A DNA stretch of 40,636 nt from an uncultured Acidobacteriota bacterium (lineage in GTDB: Bacteria; Acidobacteriota; Vicinamibacteria; Vicinamibacterales; UBA2999): assembly GCA_902826065.1 (NCBI GenBank), contig CADEDM010000023.1, positions 1-40,636 of the forward strand, read 5' to 3'. The notes below the pieces were generated by a model that saw only the letters and a program-made list of their open reading frames with translations, was not told where the DNA came from and searched no databases. The translations under genes and the position numbers were made by a program. This document shows positions 36,893 to 40,636 of this stretch, piece after piece (positions within the stretch are counted from its first letter, which is position 1; every line of letters starts with the position of its first letter).

Positions 36893-36973
36893 CGCGCTAC
36901 GCGCATTCCCTCGCCGCTGCACAGTCCCGCCTGAACCAAGCTCGTCCTTGACTGAATATTTTCAAGGCGGAGC

Positions 36974-37003
36974 CTGACGATCGGGACGAACGCCCTTTAC
37001 ACT
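36974..37003 (+). promoter_or_regulatory. Putative sigma-70-type promoter of the receptor gene
   Basis: CTGACG at 36974-36979 and TACACT at 36998-37003, 18 bp apart, lie in the 178-bp gap before the receptor gene; transcription would begin about 60 bp before the ATG at 37071. An additional TTGACT at 36948-36953 has no fitting -10 partner. The stretch 36948-36966 is strikingly AT-rich for this genome, as promoters often are. Confidence 0.4.
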
Positions 37004-37070
37004 GGGTTGGACCGCTCGTTTTGATTGTCCGTCGCCGATGCCCGGTGCGGATTTGGTGAGGAAACCGACT

Positions 37071-39857
37071 ATGCCTCGACGGCTCCCAGTGTGCCTTGCG
37101 GTGGCGTTCGCCACCCTGCTCGCCGCGCGCGCCATCGCTCAACCCGCCCAGACCGGCACGCTCGCCGGCGAGGTCTCCGACGCCAGTGGCGGTGTCCTGC
37201 CCGGCGTCACCGTCACCGCGACCAGCCAGGAACGCGGCGTCGTCCGCACGGCGGTCACCGACGAGAACGGCCGGTTCGTGTTCCCGGCGACGACCATCGG
37301 GAACTACCGCATCGAAGCCAACCTGTCCGGCTTCGCGCCGGTGATCCTCACCGACAACCTGGTCGAGACGGAGAAGACCACCAGCGTCACGGTGCAGCTC
37401 AAGGTCGGCGGACTGACCGACTCGGTGACGGTCACCGGCGAGACGCCGATCGTCGACATCACCACCGCCACGGCCAACATCCGCATGCGGCGCGAAGAGT
37501 TCGAGCGCCTGCCGGTCGGCCGGAGCTACCAGTCGCTCAGCGCGATGACGCCCGGCGTCGTCGGCGGCACCGTCACCAACAACAGCAACGTCAATGCGCT
37601 GGGCTCGCCCCAGGGCGGCAACCTTTTCATCGTCGACTCGGTCGACACCACCGACCCGACCACCGGCACGTTCGGCACCAACCTGAACTTCGAGGCGGTG
37701 CAGGAAGTCTCGATCTCGACCTCGGCCACCTCGGTGGAATACGGCCGCGCCCAGGGCGCCATCGTCAACGTGATCACGAAGAGCGGCACCAACCGCTACG
37801 AGGGTTCGGCCAAGTACATCGTCGTCAACGACGACTGGGACGCGCAGAACTCGACCAAGAACGAGATCACCGGCGCGTCGCTCGAACGCGTGAAATTCGA
37901 CCAGGTCAACCCGGTCTACACCTTCACCGGCGGCGGCCCGCTGTGGAAGGACCGGGCCTGGTTCTTCGGCGCCTACGAGTACTCGAAGAACACGACGCCG
38001 CGGCGCCAGACCGGCGGCCAGATCGCCGAGGACTACCAGCAGACGACCAAGAACAAGTTCGTCAACGTCCGCGGCACCGTGCAGCTCGCCCCCGGGCACC
38101 AGGCCTGGGTGAAGTACTACCGCTCGCCCACCGACGGCTTCATCACCGACTACTGGGGCACGGCGCAGCCGGCCGGTGAGCTCGAGGCGCTGACGTCGCA
38201 GAACCAGTCGAGCGACTCGTGGGCCGGGCAGTGGAACGGCGTGTTCGCCGGCAACCTGGCCGTGGAAGCCGCGTTCGGCACGTATTCCTCGACGATCGAC
38301 GTGACGACCTACCAGGCGGGTCGCGGCGGCAACGCCCCGATTCTCAACCAGGCCGACAATCGCAACTACAACGGTGCCACGTTCGATGGCTACGTCGAGC
38401 GGCCCCGCAAGCAGGCCAACATCGCCGCGACCTACTTCTTCAACCTGGGATCGCGCAGCCACAACGTCAAGACCGGGGTCGATTTCCAGACCGTGGAGTC
38501 GGGCTCGCTCTTCAACTACCCGGAGAGCCGCCGCTTCATCGCGCTGTCGTACAACCAGGCGACCGGCGCCATCGTGCCGTCGTTCCGCCGCGACTACCAG
38601 TCGGGCGACTCGACGTCGACGGGCCGGAACATCGCGTTCTACCTGCGCGACAAGTTCGACGTCACGACCCGGCTGTTCGTCGAGGCCGGCTTCCGCCTCG
38701 AGAAACAGACCGGCGAGAGCGACCTCGGCGCCGATACCGTCGACACCTTCAAGATCGCGCCGCGGCTGTCGGCCAGCTATGACATCTCTGGCGACGGCAA
38801 GACGATTGTGAATGGCAGCTACGGCCGCTTCTACACCGGCGTCATCCAGAGTTTCTCGGACGGCTTCGCCAACGTGCCCCAGCAGCAGAACTACGACAAC
38901 TACGTCTGGAACGGCAGCGACTACGTCTTCCAGAACAGCATCCGCATCGGCGGTAACTCGTTCCGGCCCAACCCCGATCTCGACCCGTCGTACCTCGACG
39001 AGTTCTCGGTCGGCTTCCAGCGCCAGATCGGCCGCAGCTTCGCCGCCGGCCTCCGCGTCGTCGCGCGCACGTGGGGCGACCTGATCGACGACATCCAGAC
39101 GTTCAACGCCGACGGCTCGGTCAAGCGCGAGGTCGTGAACTACGACGTCGCCGAACGCTCCTACCGCGGCGTCATCGCCACCGTCGAGAAGCGCTTCTCG
39201 TCGAACTGGAACGCGGCCGCGAGCTACACCTTCTCACGCACCGAGGGCAACCACTTCGAGCCGACGTTCACGACCCTGGGCGACTACATCGACGCCCAGT
39301 GCCGCACCACGCTCGACACCTCGATCGGCAGCGGCGGCGTCATCCCCTGCCTCGAGGTCCAGAACGGCGCCAACAAGACCGGCCGGCCGATCTACGACCG
39401 TCCGCACAACTTCAAGTTCTACGGCGGCTACGTCCGGCCGATCGGGCCGATCACGCTGTCGGCGTCGGGCTTGGGCGAGGCGGTGTCGAAGCGCCGTTAC
39501 GAGAAGCAGCGCTCGCTGAACGTGCTGCTGCCGGGCACGACGTCGAACTCGGGCGCCACGGCCACTTACTTCTACAACGAGCGCGGCGCCGATCAGCTCG
39601 ACGGCATGGAGATCTACGTCGACGGCTCGCTGGAACTGACCTGGCGGGCGCCGGGCAGCACCCAGATCGGCATCAAGGGCGAGGCGTTCAACCTCACCAG
39701 CCGTGAGGGCAAGACGCAGTCGAACAACACCGCGTTCTGCGGCATCACCACCAGCACCGACTGCGCCAACGCCGTGAACAACTACGGCAAGGCCACGGCG
39801 CGGGGCTCGTTCCAGCAGCCGCGCCGGTTCCGCATCTCCATGATCTTCCGCTTCTAG
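37071..39857 (+). CDS. Oar-like TonB-dependent outer-membrane receptor
   Basis: A 928-residue TonB-dependent receptor. Signal peptide MPRRLPVCLAVAFATLLAAR ending at AIAQ, then a carboxypeptidase-regulatory-like domain (about 28-110: GTLAGEVSDASGGVLPGVTV, TDENGRFVFPATTIGNYRIE), a plug domain (about 120-260: ITKSGTNRYEGS at its end) and a long beta-barrel ending in FRISMIFRF with the C-terminal Phe needed for assembly. This order defines the Oar/SusC-like receptors common in Acidobacteriota. ATG 37071 is chosen over ATG 37038 for the GAGGA at 37058-37062 and the intact signal peptide. No SusD-like partner gene follows, so the ligand is unknown. Confidence 0.93.
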   Translation: MPRRLPVCLAVAFATLLAARAIAQPAQTGTLAGEVSDASGGVLPGVTVTATSQERGVVRTAVTDENGRFVFPATTIGNYRIEANLSGFAPVILTDNLVETEKTTSVTVQLKVGGLTDSVTVTGETPIVDITTATANIRMRREEFERLPVGRSYQSLSAMTPGVVGGTVTNNSNVNALGSPQGGNLFIVDSVDTTDPTTGTFGTNLNFEAVQEVSISTSATSVEYGRAQGAIVNVITKSGTNRYEGSAKYIVVNDDWDAQNSTKNEITGASLERVKFDQVNPVYTFTGGGPLWKDRAWFFGAYEYSKNTTPRRQTGGQIAEDYQQTTKNKFVNVRGTVQLAPGHQAWVKYYRSPTDGFITDYWGTAQPAGELEALTSQNQSSDSWAGQWNGVFAGNLAVEAAFGTYSSTIDVTTYQAGRGGNAPILNQADNRNYNGATFDGYVERPRKQANIAATYFFNLGSRSHNVKTGVDFQTVESGSLFNYPESRRFIALSYNQATGAIVPSFRRDYQSGDSTSTGRNIAFYLRDKFDVTTRLFVEAGFRLEKQTGESDLGADTVDTFKIAPRLSASYDISGDGKTIVNGSYGRFYTGVIQSFSDGFANVPQQQNYDNYVWNGSDYVFQNSIRIGGNSFRPNPDLDPSYLDEFSVGFQRQIGRSFAAGLRVVARTWGDLIDDIQTFNADGSVKREVVNYDVAERSYRGVIATVEKRFSSNWNAAASYTFSRTEGNHFEPTFTTLGDYIDAQCRTTLDTSIGSGGVIPCLEVQNGANKTGRPIYDRPHNFKFYGGYVRPIGPITLSASGLGEAVSKRRYEKQRSLNVLLPGTTSNSGATATYFYNERGADQLDGMEIYVDGSLELTWRAPGSTQIGIKGEAFNLTSREGKTQSNNTAFCGITTSTDCANAVNNYGKATARGSFQQPRRFRISMIFRF

Positions 39858-39913
39858 GCGTTGTTTGCCGGGCTGGGGCTGGCGAGAGTCAGGCCCTGGC
39901 GCGACTCACGTGA

Positions 39914-39942
39914 GAAGGGCCGGGCGAATCGCCCGGCCCTTC
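39914..39942. terminator. Perfect 13-bp hairpin terminator
   Basis: GAAGGGCCGGGCG at 39914-39926 pairs perfectly with CGCCCGGCCCTTC at 39930-39942 around an AAT loop, 57 bp after the receptor stop and 51 bp from the convergent RNase gene stop. The plus strand continues GTGGTTTCTG, a weak U-tract. Placed between convergent genes it probably ends both transcripts. Confidence 0.8.
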
Positions 39943-39992
39943 GTGGTTTCTGAGTCCCCTGGTGACCAGTCCCAGGCCCCGTCGATTGGCGG

Positions 39993-40636
39993 CTAACCGC
40001 CGATCGACATCACGTCGAACTGCTCGTGGTGCAACTGGATGTCGGGCTTGACGATGACGTCCTTGCCCAGCATCTGCTTCAGGTCGCGCAGCACGCCGCG
40101 CTCCTCGTCCTTCAGCGCGCGGGCGATGTCGGGGTTGACGCGCAACAGCACGCCCAGCCCGGCCAGGTCCGGGCCCACCTTCTTCACCTCGGTCAGGATC
40201 TCGTAGCAGACCGTCGAGCTCGACTTGATGGTGCCGGTGCCCGAGCAGTACGGGCACGGCTCCGTCAGCGTGCGCTCGAGGCTCTGCTTGACGCGCTTGC
40301 GCGTGACGATGACCAGGCCGAAGTCCGAGACCTGCAGCGCCTTCGACGGCGAGCGGTCGCGCCTGAGCTCGTGCTCCACCGCCTGGAAGACCTTCTGGCG
40401 GTTCTTCTTCTCTTCCATGTCGATGAAGTCGAGCACGATGATGCCGCCCAGGTCGCGCAGCCGCATCTGGCGCACGATCTCCTTCGACGCCTCGAGGTTG
40501 GTCTTGATGATCGTGTCCTCGAGCCGGCCGGTGGACTTCTTGCCCACGTAGCGGCCGGTGTTGACGTCGATCGCCACCAGGGCCTCGGTCTGGTTGATGA
40601 CGATCGAGCCGCCCGACTTCAGCCACACCTTGCTCT
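39993..40636 (-). CDS. rng: Ribonuclease G/E family, C-terminal part (5'-partial)
   Basis: The end of an RNase E/G endonuclease that processes 5S/16S rRNA precursors and degrades mRNA. Visible are VWLKSGGSIVINQTEALVAI, DVNTGRYVGKK with the catalytic metal-binding Asp, GGIIVLDFIDMEEKKNRQKV with the second Asp, and CPYCSGTG, the zinc-link Cys pair of the family. The frame is open past the window end (codons for Ser-Lys before the Val-Trp), so the N-terminal S1 domain lies outside. After the zinc-link only about 90 residues follow, so it lacks the long scaffold tail of E. coli RNase E and resembles RNase G. Confidence 0.94.
   Translation of the reverse strand, partial: SKVWLKSGGSIVINQTEALVAIDVNTGRYVGKKSTGRLEDTIIKTNLEASKEIVRQMRLRDLGGIIVLDFIDMEEKKNRQKVFQAVEHELRRDRSPSKALQVSDFGLVIVTRKRVKQSLERTLTEPCPYCSGTGTIKSSSTVCYEILTEVKKVGPDLAGLGVLLRVNPDIARALKDEERGVLRDLKQMLGKDVIVKPDIQLHHEQFDVMSIGG

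Overview
The window is a roughly 70% GC bacterial chromosome segment with dense, translationally coupled genes and no phage, IS, CRISPR or RNA gene that I can see. An Oar-type TonB-dependent receptor with an N-terminal carboxypeptidase-regulatory-like domain, a double VWA protein of the 'VWFA-related Acidobacterial' type, the many short ATGA/GTGA overlaps and the composition all point to Acidobacteriota, probably class Vicinamibacteria. That placement is inference: there is no rRNA in the window.

Layout. (1) 1-1343: a TonB-like envelope protein (possibly cut at the window edge) and a DUF192 protein. (2) 1591-15002: a complete tight-adherence (Tad/Flp type IVc pilus) locus on the plus strand: two Flp pilins, prepilin peptidase CpaA/TadV, TadE pseudopilin, CpaB, secretin CpaC, TadG-like protein, CpaE/TadZ, CpaF ATPase and TadB/TadC platform proteins. 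It runs with no sizeable gap into a tiny membrane ORF, a TPR protein, an AAA+ ATPase with an N-terminal winged-helix-like region, and a secreted protein with two tandem VWA domains. The AAA+/VWA pair is the most interesting accessory part. (3) 15019-18215: GTP cyclohydrolase I and a divergent TPR protein whose start codons share one CATG, a 3-hydroxyacyl-CoA dehydrogenase, a degenerate receiver protein and a PilZ-like protein. (4) 18293-22960, minus strand: a membrane-anchored protein of unknown function and two ABC-2 ATPase/permease pairs. (5) 23006-28828, minus strand: housekeeping and salvage genes: HD hydrolase, Nudix hydrolase, tsaD, mtnA, cdd, purine nucleoside phosphorylase and thymidine phosphorylase. 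A 7-bp-periodic inverted-repeat element lies between mtnA and cdd. (6) 28918-36892, plus strand: HEAT-repeat protein, HD-GYP protein and a secreted phosphatase/phosphodiesterase joined by GTGA overlaps, then a subtilase, an outer-membrane barrel protein and a Cys-less alkyltransferase-like protein. (7) 37071-39857: the Oar-like receptor, a strong hairpin terminator, then the C-terminal part of RNase G/E on the minus strand, running off the window.

How the genes work together: CpaA matures the Flp and TadE prepilins; CpaF with TadB/TadC drives assembly through the CpaB/CpaC outer-membrane channel; CpaE is expected to place the machine in the cell. The coupled AAA+/VWA proteins may remodel or be exported by this machine (inference). 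The salvage block breaks nucleosides down to bases and pentose phosphates and handles methylthioribose phosphate. The HEAT and HD-GYP proteins appear to share an N-terminal domain, which suggests a two-protein signalling unit.
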